64,000 bases of DNA from Schistocerca nitens (GCF_023898315.1 NC_064621.1:535515383-535579382), one strand, 5' to 3'; numbered from the stretch's first letter, positions 44,610 through 55,618 are shown. The notes: a model not told the origin generated them from the letters alone. Translations and numbers: made by a program.

Positions 44610-45925
44610 GCTAAGCTTCCTTATAAAATGTAGCCTTTGTAATGTTACCATCACGGCAATTTTTTGAGGTACAGGAAGAAGTAATGCAGAGTGGGAGTAG
44701 TGTTTAGGACCCAGAAGAGAAAGACAGAGATAGAAACAGAGAACTCTGTTTTTGTTACAGCTTCTGGTGAATGCCATTCTAGGTAATCTATTCCTGTCAT
44801 TCTTGTTATATGGCCTGCCCAATTCAACCTTCTCTTCTTGAGCACTTCGACGATGTTACGGTGTTTGTACAGCTCTCTTAATTCTTCATTTCTTCTTATT
44901 CTACATTCGATGTTATTTTCGTCGTATACAGGTCCAAAAATTTTCCTTAGTACTTTTCTTTTGAATATTAACAGTTTTCTTCATCTTTCTTTCTAAATAT
45001 TAATATTTCACATCCATATAACATCACAGGTATAATGGTCGGTTGATATAAGAGGATTTTGAAGTTACTGCTAAGTGATCTTTTTTTTAGAATTTTGATG
45101 AAACTAAAAAGTGTCTTGTTTGCTGCTGATAATCGGGCATCTATTTCTATATCGATTCTGTTTTTTTTTTTTTTACTAAAAAGACTTCCTAGGTACTTGA
45201 AGTGGTCAACAGTCTTGAAATTGAATCTATCTACAGTCAGAGGTGCATCTTTTCTAGTTTTCTTACTCATGGGCAGGTATTCAGTCTTTTCTTCATTAAC
45301 ATGTAATCCTGTTTTCTCTGCAATCTTGTAGTAATTTTGCATCATTCTCATTAATTCCCTTTTGGAACTACTTATTCGTGCTACAGCATCTACATATACA
45401 TCTACATTTATACTCCGCAGGCCACCCAACGGTGTGTGGCGGAGGGCACTTTACGTGCCACTGTCATTACCTCCCTGTCCTGTTCCAGTCGCGTATGGTT
45501 CACGGGAAGAACGACTGCCGGAAAGCGCTCGAATCTCTCTAATTTTACATTCGTGATTTCCTCGGGAGTTATAAGTAGGAGGAATCAATATATTCGATAC
45601 CTCATCCAGAAACGCACCCTCTCGAAACCTGCATAATGTTCACATCCTGTAGCTGGATCCCTTGTGGACTGGTTTTAGAAAATTCTCTATCGATCTTCTC
45701 TAGGACAAGGTTAACTAAATAGGTGAAATGGCATCCCCTTGTCTGAGTCCAGTGTACACCTTAAAATCTTCAGTTTCTCCTACCGATGTCTTTATGTTAC
45801 ATAAAGTTTTGTCTATACACATTTTAACTAATCTGATTAATTTTGATGGTATTTTAAATTCCTTCATATATTTAGGAGTGTCTTCGACCAAATATAGCTA
45901 AGAACTGGAGTATCATGTACCAGAT
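44610..45925 (-). pseudogene. LINE-C reverse transcriptase, split by a LINE-A tail
   Basis: Minus strand, read from the right: near 45740 a GLRQGDAISP-like block (from CAAGGGGATGCCATTTCACC), then the insertion at 45386-45650. The frame 45429-44968 follows: SSSKRELMRMMQNYYKIAEK, TGLHVNEEKTEYLPMSKKTR, DHFKYLGSLFSKK, ARLSAANKTLFSFIKILKKR and TIIPVMLYGCE. The FADD box would fall at the insertion point and cannot be read intact. To the left, 44845-44651 gives RRLNWAGHITRMTGIDYLEW, the distal domain. Frame breaks near 44960. It is a different family from LINE-A (different motifs). Inactive. Confidence 0.8.
45386..45650 (-). mobile_element. LINE-A 3'-end insertion inside LINE-C
   Basis: The minus-strand 3' tail appears as CATCTACATATACATCTACA, followed by TATACTCCGCAGGCCACC and GGTGTGTGGCGGAGGGCAC. 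This is the reverse of the LINE-A terminus. The inner part (CACGGGAAGAACGACTGCCG) matches the LINE-A distal coding region. The right boundary near 45650 is approximate. LINE-C resumes on both sides. Confidence 0.82.
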
Positions 45926-46039
45926 TCAGTAGGGTTGTTGACCTGCGTAACGATGCAAACTGGAGTCCTACCGTATGAGTTGGTCCGCAGTGGCACATTG
46001 TTTGCCTCAGTACGTGCTACGCGTTTCTCGCACTGTAAT

Positions 46040-46330
46040 CCACTTAGACCGTCCCTGGACTTTGGGGACAGCCTGTGAGGCGCAGGATGGCGCTCGCAGA
46101 CTTGTGCACGGCTAATTGGGACAGCGCCGCCGGCGTCGCCGGTGACAATGCCACTCCCCTCCCCCACGCCCGCACACGCCCACGCGGCCGCCTCGCGACC
46201 AACTTCTCTTCGCCGGCCACAGACGCGCCATTGTGTTCCGGCACGGCGCGGACGTGTTCGGAATACTATGCGGGCACATCCGCGGCCTGTGCGACGCAGT
46301 CTGTCCATAGAAGAGGCAGTCTTTGTAGCT
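46040..46330. promoter_or_regulatory. GC/CpG-rich patch, possible regulatory element
   Basis: GC- and CpG-rich, unique within the window, with mirrored open frames on both strands. No motif supports a protein. Possible host regulatory DNA, by inference. Confidence 0.3.
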
Positions 46331-46511
46331 AGCTGTTTTCTAAGCACTGTACGGGGTGGCGTCGATGCAAAAGGGATTTCAGCGAGCATACGATTAACGA
46401 GTTGTCTGGTACGTGACAAGCTTCGAATGCAGCTAAACCTCACCTGAGCGTTCTATGAGCCACACTGCCCGTGGGCGCGTTGGCACTTACGGGCACATAA
46501 CACTGCCATGC
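46331..46511. other. No gene recognised
   Basis: Short unassigned interval before the LINE-A copy. Confidence 0.4.
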
Positions 46512-46564
46512 ATACCAGTTCGATTTTACAAAGAGTACGCGAAGGAACTTGCCCCCCTTCTTGC

Positions 46565-47157
46565 TTAGGAGATACGAAATGTGAAATAATTTGGGTGAAG
46601 GTCACGGTTAAAGGAGGCTCAGACATGGCAATTGGATGTCTCTATAGGCCCCCTGGCTCTGCAGCTGTTGTGGCGGAGCACCTGAAGGATAATTTGGAAA
46701 ATATTTCGAGTAGATTTCCCCACCATGTTATAGTTCTGGGTGGAGATTTTAATTTGCCGGATATAGACTGGGAGAATCAAACGTTCATAACGGGTGGCAA
46801 AGTCAAAGAATCCAGTGAAATTTTTTTAAGTGCTTTATCTGAAAACTATCTTGACCAGTTAAACAGAGAACCGACTCGTGGCGATAACATATTAGACCTC
46901 CTGGTGACAAACAGATCTGAACTATTTGAAACAGTTAACGCAGAACAGGGAATCAGCGATCATAAAGCGGTTACTGCATCGATGATTTCAGCCGTAAATA
47001 GAGATATTAAGAAAGGTAGGAAGATTTTTCTGTTTAGCAAAAGTGACAAAAAGCAGATTTCAGAGTACCTGATGGCTCAACACAAAAGTTTTGTCTCAAG
47101 TACAGATAATGTTGAGGATCAGTGGAAAAAGTTCAAAACCATCGTACAATACGCGTA
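46565..47157 (+). pseudogene. LINE-A endonuclease (APE-type), C-terminal part
   Basis: Frame from 46565 to a stop at 47156 (TAA). It has the apurinic-endonuclease-like blocks DMAIGCLYRPPGS, FPHHVIVLGGDFNLPDIDWE near 46710-46770 (GDFN motif) and LDLLVTNRSELFET. AEQGISDHKAVTA near 46940 carries the SDH motif that completes the active site. The N-terminal part of the domain, with the N and E residues, is absent because the 5' end is replaced by RT-derived sequence. The enzyme would nick target DNA for retrotransposition. The stop and missing N-terminus make it inactive. Confidence 0.85.
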
Positions 47158-47320
47158 AGATGAGTATGTGCCAAGCAAGATCGTAAGAGATGGAAAAGAG
47201 CCACCGTGGTACAACAACCGAGTTAGAAAACTGCTGCGGAAGTAAAGGGAACTTCACAGCAAACATAAACATAGCCAAAGCCTTGCAGACAAACAAAAAT
47301 TACGCGAAGCGAAATGTAGT

Positions 47321-48286
47321 GTGAGGAGGGCTATGCGAGAGGCGTTCAATGAATTCGAAAGTAAAGTTCTATGTACTTACTTGGCAGAAAATCCTAAGAA
47401 ATTTTGGTCTTATGTCAAAGCGGTAGGTGGATCAAAACAAAATGTCCAGACACACTGTGACCAAAATGGTACTGAAACAGAGGACGACAGACTAAAGGCC
47501 GAAATACTAAATGTCTTTTTCCAAAGCTGTTTCACAGAGGAAGACTGCACTGTAGTTCCTTCTTATGTCAAAGCGGTAGGTGAATCAAAACAAAATGTCC
47601 AGACACTCTGTGACCAAAATGGTACTGAAACAGAGGATGACAGACTAAAGGCCGAAATACTAAATGTCTTTTTCCAAAGCTGTTTCACAGAGGAAGACTG
47701 CACTGTAGTTCATTCTCTAGAATGTCGCACAGGTGACAAAATGGTAGATATCGAAATAGACGACAGAGGGATAGAGAAACAATTAAAATCACTCAAAAGA
47801 GGAAAGGCCGCTGGACCTGATGGGATACCAGTTCGATTTTACACAGAGTACGCGAAGGAACTTGGCCCCCTTCTTGCAGCGGTCTACCGTAGGTCTCTAG
47901 AAGAGCGTAGCGTTCTAAAGGATTGGAAAAGGGCACAGGTCATCCCCGTTTTCAAGAAGGGACGTCGAACAGATGTGCAGAACTATAGACCTATATTTCC
48001 AATGTCGATCAGTTGTAGAATTTTGGAACACGTAGTATGTTCGAGTATAATGACTTTTCTGGAGACTAGAAATCTACTCTGTAGAAATCATCGTGGATTT
48101 CGAAAAAGACGTTCGTGTGCAACCCAGCTTCCGCTATTCGTCAACGAGATTCGGAGGCCCATGGACACGGGTTCCCAGGTAGATGCCGTGTTTCTTGACT
48201 TCAGCAAGGCGTTTGATACAGTTCCCCACAGTCGTTTAATGAAAAAAGTAAGAGCATTTGGACTATCAGACCAATTGTGTGATTAG
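47321..48286 (+). pseudogene. LINE-A reverse transcriptase with 51-codon tandem duplication, stop-terminated
   Basis: Blocks: SVRRAMREAFNEFESKVLCT, then the duplicated segment (47408-47560 and 47561-47713, each 153 bp). LKRGKAAGPDGIPVRFYTEY, RAQVIPVFKKGRRTDVQNYR and FLDFSKAFDTVPHSRLMKKV (first catalytic Asp) follow, then the stop TAG at 48284. The related LINE-A copy at 24.5 kb has a single copy of the region. The continuing RT region (GLFADDAVV-like near 48450, after a frame break) reads ENSTEMQEDLQRIDAWCREC and NVGKCNVLRIHRK near 48500-48600, and the distal domain near 48840-49170. Confidence 0.87.
47408..47713 (+). repeat. In-frame 153 bp tandem duplication
   Basis: Two adjacent copies beginning TCTTATGTCAAAGCGGTAGG, separated by exactly 153 bp. 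They differ at only a few bases (GGTGGATC versus GGTGAATC, GACACACTG versus GACACTCTG, GAGGACGAC versus GAGGATGAC), so the duplication is fairly recent. Confidence 0.95.
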
Positions 48287-49236
48287 ATTGAAGAGTTCCT
48301 AGATAACAGAACGCAGCATGTAATTCTCAATGGAGAGATGTCTTCTGAAGTAAGAGTGATTCCAGGTGTACCCGCACGGGAGTGTCGTAGGACCGTTCCT
48401 CCTCACAAAATATATAAATGACCTTGTGGATAACATCGAAGTTCACTGAGGCTTTTTGCAGATGATGCTGTGGTGTATCGAGAGGTTGTAACAATGGAAA
48501 ATAGTACTGAAATGCAGGAGGATCTGCAGCGAATTGACGCATGGTGCAGGGAATGTCAATTGAATCTCAATGTAGGCAAGTGTAATGTGCTGCGAATACA
48601 TAGAAAGACAGATTCTTTATCATTTAGCTACAATATAGCAGGTCATCGTCCGGAAGCAGTTAATTCCATAAATTATCTGGGAGTAGCCATTAGGAGTGAT
48701 TTAAAATGCAATGACCATATATAATTACCGTCGGTAAAGTACATGCCAGACTGAGATTCATTGGAAGAATCCTAAGGAAATGCAATCCGAAAACAAAGGA
48801 AGTAGGTTACAGTACACTTGTTAGCCCACTGCTTGAATACTGCTCACCGATGTGGGATCCGTACCACATAGGGTTGATAGAAGAGACAGAGAAGATCCAA
48901 CGGAGAGCAGCGCGCTTCGTTACATGATCATTAAGTAATCGCGAAACCGTTACGGAGATGATAGATAAACTCCAGTGGAAGACTCTGAAAGAGAGACGCT
49001 CAGTAGCTCGGTACGGGATTTTGTTGAAGTTTCGAGAACATTCCTTCACCGAGGAGGCAGTATATTGCTCTCTCTCCTACGTATATCTCGCAAAGAGACC
49101 ATGAGGATAAAATCAGAGAGATTAGAGCCCACACAGAGGCATACCGACAATCTTTCTTTTCACGAACAATACGAGACTGGAATAGAAGGGAGAACCGATA
49201 AAGGTACTCAAAGTACCCTCCGCCACACACCGTCGG

Positions 49237-49429
49237 CCGGCCGAAGTGGCCGCGCGGTTCTGGCGCTGCAGTCTGGAAACGCGAGACTGCTACGGTCGCA
49301 GGTTCGAATCCTGCCTCGGGCATGGATGTGTGTGATGTCCTTAGGTTAGTTAGGTTTAACTGGTTCTAAGTTCTAGGGGACTAATGACCTCAGCAGTTGA
49401 GTCCCATAGTGCTCAGAGCCATTTTTTGA
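49237..49429 (+). mobile_element. tRNA-derived SINE (SINE-L) in the LINE-A 3' end
   Basis: Head AGTGGCCGCGCGGTTCTGGC, B box AGGTTCGAATCCTGC, standard body and a T-rich tail. The 12-base target duplication ACACACCGTCGG (49225-49236 and 49430-49441) is perfect. Removing it rejoins the LINE-A 3' untranslated sequence. Confidence 0.95.
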
Positions 49430-49475
49430 ACACACCGTCGGGTGGCTTGCGGAGTATGGATGTAGATGTAGATGT

Positions 49476-49719
49476 AGAAACTGAGCGTTAGCGCTCCTTT
49501 GGGATAGCAAGAAAAACTGACAGAGGTAGCTCCTCAGAGTGGCTCACGAAATGCTCTCGAGCAAGGTACACATTTGGAAGAAACGCGTTCGTGAGATGGT
49601 CTACTCGCGACTGAATGCGCACATTTAAGGAAGGACGGTCAGACTGACTACGGAATGGAAAAGCAAAACGAATTTTTCGGTGGGATTTGTATGTTTGTGT
49701 TTTTGTCTGTGAGTGTGTA

Positions 49720-49721
<2 letters not shown>
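49476..49721. other. No gene recognised
   Basis: Short unassigned interval. Confidence 0.4.

Positions 49722-49802
<81 letters not shown>
49722..49802 (+). repeat. Compound microsatellite (TG)n(GA)n
   Basis: TG dinucleotides to about 49758 switch directly to GA dinucleotides for about 44 bases. Open frames here encode only dipeptide repeats and are not genes. Confidence 0.97.
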
Positions 49803-49805
<3 letters not shown>

Positions 49806-50514
49806 CGGAGGAAGAGAGAACCAATGTTTCATCCAACAGCTGTAATGAAATACCATAGAGAAGATTAATTTCACATACGGGAAGAGTGGAATGCATTACA
49901 AAAATTAATCAAGTGCTCCTACTGCAACAAAGGTTGGTGGAGCATATATTGCATTGCGGTGGAAGCTGCGAAAAGCGGAGTTATTTTTACATATGACAAC
50001 CCTTCATAAATTTCAGATGATGTGAAAATATATTGCAGCAGGAAACGAAAATGACACTCAGGGAAGCTCTCGAGGTGCCATAAAGTTTTCTAGAGAATAA
50101 TATGCAGCACAGTAGATGAGACTCGTTTCTGTTGTTTAGGCATAGAAAGTATGGTGGCTCCCCATGGTAGCAGACGGTTGCAAGTGCAGTGTTTAACAAA
50201 AGTATCGCTGATACACGAATAAGTACCGAGACAAAATTAACCAGTGAGAAATGAGTACTGAATGTCAACAGGATGCAGCATACATCATTCAATTGTGACA
50301 TACTCGAAATGAGTATAAAATGGGACATATCTCGACAAGTAGTTACTTCCGGAAATATAAGGGACAATGAAATGAAAACCGAACATCCACCATAACACAG
50401 TATGCGACACAGGTGTCCCCACTGTCCATATGTTTCGATACTGTCATTGTTGTGGTACGGGAAGGTGGCCGCAGTTGTTGAATTATGACCTTGGTTGTTG
50501 GCGGACTGGCCTAG
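49803..50514. other. No gene recognised
   Basis: Unassigned. A 126-codon minus-strand frame (50367-49987) has no motif and does not look like a gene. Confidence 0.4.
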
Positions 50515-51560
50515 TGTGTTCGTCCAGTTGTTGATATGGAGGCAAGCAAAGAAGAGCAGAGAGGTTTGCCGGTCTGGTAGCGAGGTTGCCGGAGTACGTG
50601 AAATTCATCGTCGCATGTCCTCTGTGTGGTGCAGAGAACACTGCACGTCAAGGACAAGTGTGCATAAGCGGCAGAGGAGATTCTGGAAAGGATGCAAGAC
50701 TATCCTGCCCAGGACTTGCCGGTCGAGCCTTCATCTGTGATGTGATGGAGCAGCTTGAAGGCTCTATCTGGGGAGGATGAAATTCATGTTCAAGTCGGCA
50801 TTAGCCACGTCACTGTGCATGCTGTCATGAAAGCCCACTTGCATTACTGTAAAATTTGTGCGTAGCGGGCGCTGCATCACCTGAGGGAGGGCAAGGAATG
50901 GACTGAGTGGCGTCAAGCCTGAGCCATCTGCTGCAGTGTCACGAGCAAGGGCGGGTGTTTTTGTCCCGTTTTGTCACATGGGATGAAACGTGGTGCCACC
51001 ATTTAGAGCCCGAGGGCAAATAACAATGCCGGCAGTGGAAACATCCCACATCACCCCCACCAATTGAGTCCATAGTTGTTCACACAAGTTCCGGTCAGGT
51101 CATAATCACCTTCTTCTTCGACTACAGGCTTTCTCTGCTAGTCGAGCACTCGATCGTGGAACTACAATCAAAGCGCAGCACTTTGAACGCACTTCTTACG
51201 AACTGCGACGCGCCATAAAGTCAAAACGCCCAGAAATGCTGTCGAACGGAATCATCCTGTTGCATAACAATCCTCGCTCTCACACTGACAATCGGACGAA
51301 GGCTACGCTTCTGCAGTGTAGTTAGGAAACACTGAAACATCCTCTGTATAGTCCAGGTCTTTGGCCGTGTGATTTTCACATCTTTGGTGACCCGAAGAAA
51401 AATACGCGGAGATGCCAGTTTCAGTTTGACGAGGAAGTGCAAGAGTGAGTGTGCTTGTGGATCTTTCAGTGGCCGACCACGTTCTATGAAATAGGAATTG
51501 ATCGTGTCATCTCCCAATGGGATAAATACCGTAAAGTCCGTGGTGATTAATTTTGAATGG
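50515..51560 (+). pseudogene. Mariner transposase relic, second catalytic Asp replaced by Asn
   Basis: Blocks over several frames: VREIHRRMSSVWCREHCTSR near 50610 and TSVHKRQRRFWKGCK (helix-turn-helix), VGISHVTVHAVMKAHLHYCK near 50800, and FVTWDETWCHHLEPEGK near 50980 (first Asp). VIITFFFDYRLSLLVEHSIV near 51100 and AQHFERTSYELRRAIKSKRP near 51180 follow. LLHNNPRSHTDNRTKATLLQ near 51255 has Asn at the second Asp position, and CDFHIFG near 51370 retains the third Asp. Several stops and frameshifts. Family: mariner, SETMAR-like. Confidence 0.85.
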
Positions 51561-51725
51561 AATCATTCCATGGTCCAATTGTGGCAGGTGCTCAGTTTGC
51601 GTTGGGCTGCTCCTCACGTGTTCACAGTTCTTCGTTTCTTGTTTTGTCCAGTACTACTGTACCCTAGGCGATCGCCTGCAACTACGCAGCTGAGACTGGC
51701 CAGTTGCCGCGCTACGGAACCACAG
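51561..51725. other. No gene recognised
   Basis: Short interval before a SINE. Confidence 0.35.
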
Positions 51726-51906
51726 CCAGCCGGGGTGGCCGAGCGGTTCTAGGCGCTTCAGTCCGGAACCGCGCGACCGCTACGGTCCTGCCTCGGGCAT
51801 GGATGTGTGTGATGCCCTTAGGTTAGTTTGGTTTAAGTAATTCTAAGTTCTAGGTGACTGATGACCTCAGCTGTTAAGTCCCATAGTGCTCAGAGCCATT
51901 TGAACA
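51726..51906 (+). mobile_element. tRNA-derived SINE (SINE-L), B box partly lost
   Basis: Head GGTGGCCGAGCGGTTCTAGG, then CTACGGTCCTGCCTCGGGCA, which lacks about 15 bases that include the B box of other copies. The standard body follows. Target duplication GAACCACAG at 51717-51725 and 51907-51915. Confidence 0.92.
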
Positions 51907-51915
51907 GAACCACAG

Positions 51916-52779
51916 GATACAGTGTGGGCAGGCAGACGCAACGTATCAACCACAGGACGTGCAGAATTACATGTCAGTACATTATCTCACAAAAACACGC
52001 TGGTCTGTTTAGGAGGTAGCGTCCATCGGCCACCAAGAGAAACATGTGACGCCAGCCTCGCCACCCATGGTGTGCGTATCACCATCGGCAGCTTTATTCG
52101 TAGGTATCACTTTGCATCTGCCAGTCACGTGAATGCAGAACAGGTATCCGTCTGCTGGTCATGTACGCAGGACACTGCCCAGCCGCAAGCAAGACAGTTC
52201 CAGTCACAGCTCCAGTCAGCGTAGTTCGAACTGCAGCAGTCACCAAGTCGGCAGCCAGCAGTCACAGCCAGAACCCTTTCTTCCACCCACCTCGACATCA
52301 ATCGGTCACTGTGATCCTGGTAGGTTACACGCAGGTGGAACCTTGATTTTGTGATATTTCCAAAGAACTTACGTACGTATTACAACTCGACAGTAAGAGT
52401 AAAAGTTGTATTCAAGGAAGAAATAAACGAATGCTCATTTTTGATAAATAATAAGGTGAGAGTGAAACGTAAATATTACTCTTTCTAGTCATTCTAATTA
52501 CGACAGAACGTTTCAGCAACACTACGTCGACATGGAGTTGAAGATGCGCAGGGGAGGTTGCCAAAACAACCTGCAAACAAACACGGTGATTTTCAATGGA
52601 CTCAAGAGAATGCAACAGCAAATTTGCTATAGCTCTTTACTAACATATTACAACACGACAATACACACACTAGGCGAGTTTAGTGTCAACGGACATTTCA
52701 ATAAATCATTTGAAAACCAAGAATATATGCTAATCTCGTCTATAAAACCATAAAACAGAATAAAAATAACGATTTAATC
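51916..52779. other. No gene recognised
   Basis: Unassigned. Several short open frames without motif. Confidence 0.4.
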
Positions 52780-53300
52780 AGGCATATCTGACGGTCCACA
52801 GCTGCCCTGTTCACCTGATCTGAGTCTTCGTGACTTTTTACCCGAAATTGAAAACTGTCTTAAAAGGATGTCATTTTCGGGCTCTGGAGAAAATTCGAAA
52901 GCATGTGACCGACGTGTCAGAGGTCTACATCTACATCTACTCAGATATTTTGCGGGCCACCGTACGGTGTGTGACGGACGGTAGGTTCTCTGTACCACTT
53001 CCTGTCATTTCCTTCCCTGTTCCACTCGAAAATAGAGCGAGGGAAAACGACTGTCTGTATGCCTTCGTATGAGCCCTAATCTCTCATGTCTTCGTGGTCC
53101 TTAGGCTCAATGTATGTTGGCGGCAGTAGAATCGTTCGACAGACAACTTCAAATGTTGGTTTTCGAAATCTTCTCAATAGCGTTCCTCGAAAAGGACGTC
53201 GCCCTCACTCCAATTGAAGCATTTCAGAAATGCTCTCAAGACTGGGAACAACGACTCCGCCGATATAGCTGCTGAAGGGCACTACTTTGAAGGGAACAAT
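52780..53300 (+). pseudogene. Mariner transposase C-terminus, split by a LINE-A tail
   Basis: From about 52800 the sequence reads PCSPDLSLRDFLPEIENCLK (compare SPDLSPCDFFLFPKLKNCLK), followed by ENSKACDRRV. After the LINE-A piece (52922-53230) it resumes with DWEQRLRRY near 53247 and a segment matching EGHYFEGNNF near 53275. The residue two places before the Asp of the DF motif reads Leu. Only about 75 residues remain and the upstream part is missing. Confidence 0.72.
52922..53230 (-). mobile_element. LINE-A 3'-end insertion in the mariner relic
   Basis: The minus-strand tail CTACATCTACATCTACTC is followed by GGGCCACCGTACGGTGTGTG, the LINE-A 3' untranslated sequence. Distal coding sequence (TTGGCGGCAGTAGAATCGTT) then extends to about 53230. 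The boundary with the mariner is approximate. Confidence 0.82.
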
Positions 53301-54787
53301 TTTGTTGTTTGAAAAAAAAAAAAGAAGAAAAGAAATCTATGGTAGATAAAAAAATCAGTCTAATTACTTTTCTCACACACTTCGTACTAATCTCAGAGAC
53401 TTACAATTTCTCTTGTAAACCAAAAAGCGGGAAGTTTACAATTTTTTTGGGTTCATCTTTATGGAATTTGATTGAAGTTTCCCATAATAAGAAATGAGAA
53501 GAAGCGATCTGTACGTACTTTAAAGAAATTTTTTAATAGCCAGCTGCACTATGTATTTCAAGTGCGAAGGTTCCAAGACGTGCTTCACTCGTCATGTAAA
53601 ACATTGGTATAGATGTGAACTTTGGATTTCAACAACTGACTAGCATCAAAGGGGTATGTAGACAAGCAAAGTTCCACAATGTTCATTTTAGCAGCGCATA
53701 TTTTTACTTGTGACAGACCTGTTTGTAACTTCCATTGACAAACTTGTGTGGAATGTGCAATACACTCTCCACTAAGATGTTAACATGTCATGAATAATGA
53801 ACGGAAATGGAATATGACGTATAGCCAAAGAAGTTTTTGAATATCTGAAGATGACTTTCTTACCTGTCGAAATTGTAGTTTTGAACGCAATCTTGTCTAT
53901 AAAAAATTTCTTTATGTTAATTCATCCACGAGGACACTCTTTGTAAATGGCTTCATTTTCTGTGTTTTTTTGTGATGATGTGTCATTTATTAGTACTGCC
54001 TGGGAATCTTATTAGTTGCGTCACTCACTGTGGTCACCGAAAGTACTACACCTTGTAAGAACAGAGGACACTTTTTTTTTGAATAACTTGTACAAGTCAG
54101 AAAAAAAACATGCTGCTGAAATGAGGTGTTTATAACATTTTAGGCGAACATTGTATTTAAGGCTTTAAAGAGGAAATTAGAGTACCCTGCTCAATCTTCA
54201 TGGGATTAAAAAAGAGGAAAGCCATCATTCGACGTATGTGGGTCGTAAAAGATTCGATTTCGTGGTTAATTTAACACACAAAGGATTCATTAGTCTCGAG
54301 ATAGAGGCTCAACGCGTTGACAGCATGCGAGAGAAGGAACAGCGAGCGATGTTACGAGAACACTGTGCGCTTATTACGAGTTTTTAATGAATTTTGTGAA
54401 TGGCTGCGCAAATTGGAAAAGAAGCGAGCGCGTGCGCAAGTGGCTAGATATTAGTTTTCGAAAAGGAGTATGAAAGAAAAATGAGCAAGTTGATGGATAA
54501 CGTTCAACTCATTGTTGTCGTGGAAATGTCAGGCGAATCTTCTGATACAGTCACTGAGGAACGAACTGGAAAAGGACACGCAATCACTGACGTGTAAGTA
54601 TTAAACTATCAGGTGTCCCAGGGACTTGTAGTAGGAGTTCAGTCCTTTAACTTTCTACGTCGACATACACTTCGGTTTGATTCTAGTGATTTTTATAGTT
54701 TTACCGATTTAACTGCAATCGTCTTTATGATTTCATGCAAGGTCGCTAATAAATCACATTAGGCTCGTTATGAAGTCTGGCTAAATA
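53301..54787. other. AT-rich stretch, no gene recognised
   Basis: About 1.5 kb of AT-rich sequence with no identifiable frame or repeat ends. Confidence 0.45.
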
Positions 54788-55450
54788 CGAGACATGCTCG
54801 GAAAGTAAGGTCCGATTGGACGCGAAACGAAAACCACTGTGAAAAACCGATGGACCTTTGTACGGATGTCTTCGGCAGTGTCTCTAGTGTGCCTCTCGAT
54901 CGCTTCACGTTGCTCTTTCCAGTTCAGAGCGCAAAATGATTACAAAGGAATGCCTAAAACAACAGTGTCTCCCACCAAGTACGTGGATCTGGTGAGAGAG
55001 TTCTCCTGAAGCTATGCAGCTCACATAACATAGATGTCATGTGTTTCTTTCTTCAAGACAATTTTCAGCCACCTTCTGCAAGGGGCAATGAAGACGCTCC
55101 TGCAGCATTTTCGATGGGAAGCGTTTGATCACAAACGATACACCCCTTAATTGGCTCCCTCTGTTGTTCATCTCTGCTGATATGAAGCGCTGGCTACGAA
55201 GACTACATTTTGGCACCAACAATGAAAGGCAGACCAGTGCAGAGCATTGGCGGAAAGCACAGCCGGCTGTTTTCCGTGACGAGGGTACTGGACACTTTGC
55301 ACAACGCCACGGCAAATGTTTAAGTCAGAGCGGCGACTATTTATAGAGGTAGCTGGAAAGCGTGGTTAACGGTTGGGAATAAAAAAAATTCGTTTTCACT
55401 GTGGTTTCTATTTCACGACCGATCGGACCTTACTTTCCGAACAGCCATCG
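54788..55450 (+). mobile_element. Mariner deletion derivative, 663 bp, copy 2
   Basis: TA-flanked, exactly the same length as the copy at 23271-23933. Ends CGAGACATGCTCGGAAAGTA and TACTTTCCGAACAGCCATCG are inverted with some decay. The interior matches copy 1 along its length, including the joint between the start region (GAATGCCTAAAACAACAGTG) and the C-terminal catalytic remnant (AAGACAATTTTCAGCCACCT, then GATATGAAGCGCTGGCTACG). The distal part still reads CLSQSGDYL-like near 55320. Confidence 0.88.
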
Positions 55451-55618
55451 TAGCTGCTACATTGACATAATTGTTCAATATAATATTCGATACAAAGAAA
55501 ACATTGTTCCATGGCTGACGCGGACTTTGAAGTAAAGTTATTCAAAATTCTGTTAATTTAATGTTTGTGCTTAATGTGCAACAAAGATCCAATAGTAAAC
55601 ATGATCAGTGCAATAATA
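55451..55618. other. No gene recognised
   Basis: Short unassigned interval. Confidence 0.35.

Larger units (their letters stand above)
46512..49475 (+). mobile_element. LINE-A, long copy with rearranged 5' end and hexamer tail
   Basis: Endonuclease and reverse transcriptase regions are followed by the 3' end GTACCCTCCGCCACACACCG, interrupted by a SINE and ending in (GTAGAT)n near 49459-49475. The first 53 bases (46512-46564) are an almost exact copy of 47825-47877 in the RT region, joined abruptly to endonuclease sequence. Confidence 0.88.

Noticed and set aside
47408-47713. CRISPR-like direct repeats
   Set aside because: Two adjacent 153 bp copies without spacers inside a LINE; a tandem duplication, not an array.
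49648-49896. Open frames with dipeptide runs (SLSLSL, RERERE)
   Set aside because: They are translations of the TG/GA microsatellite, not proteins.
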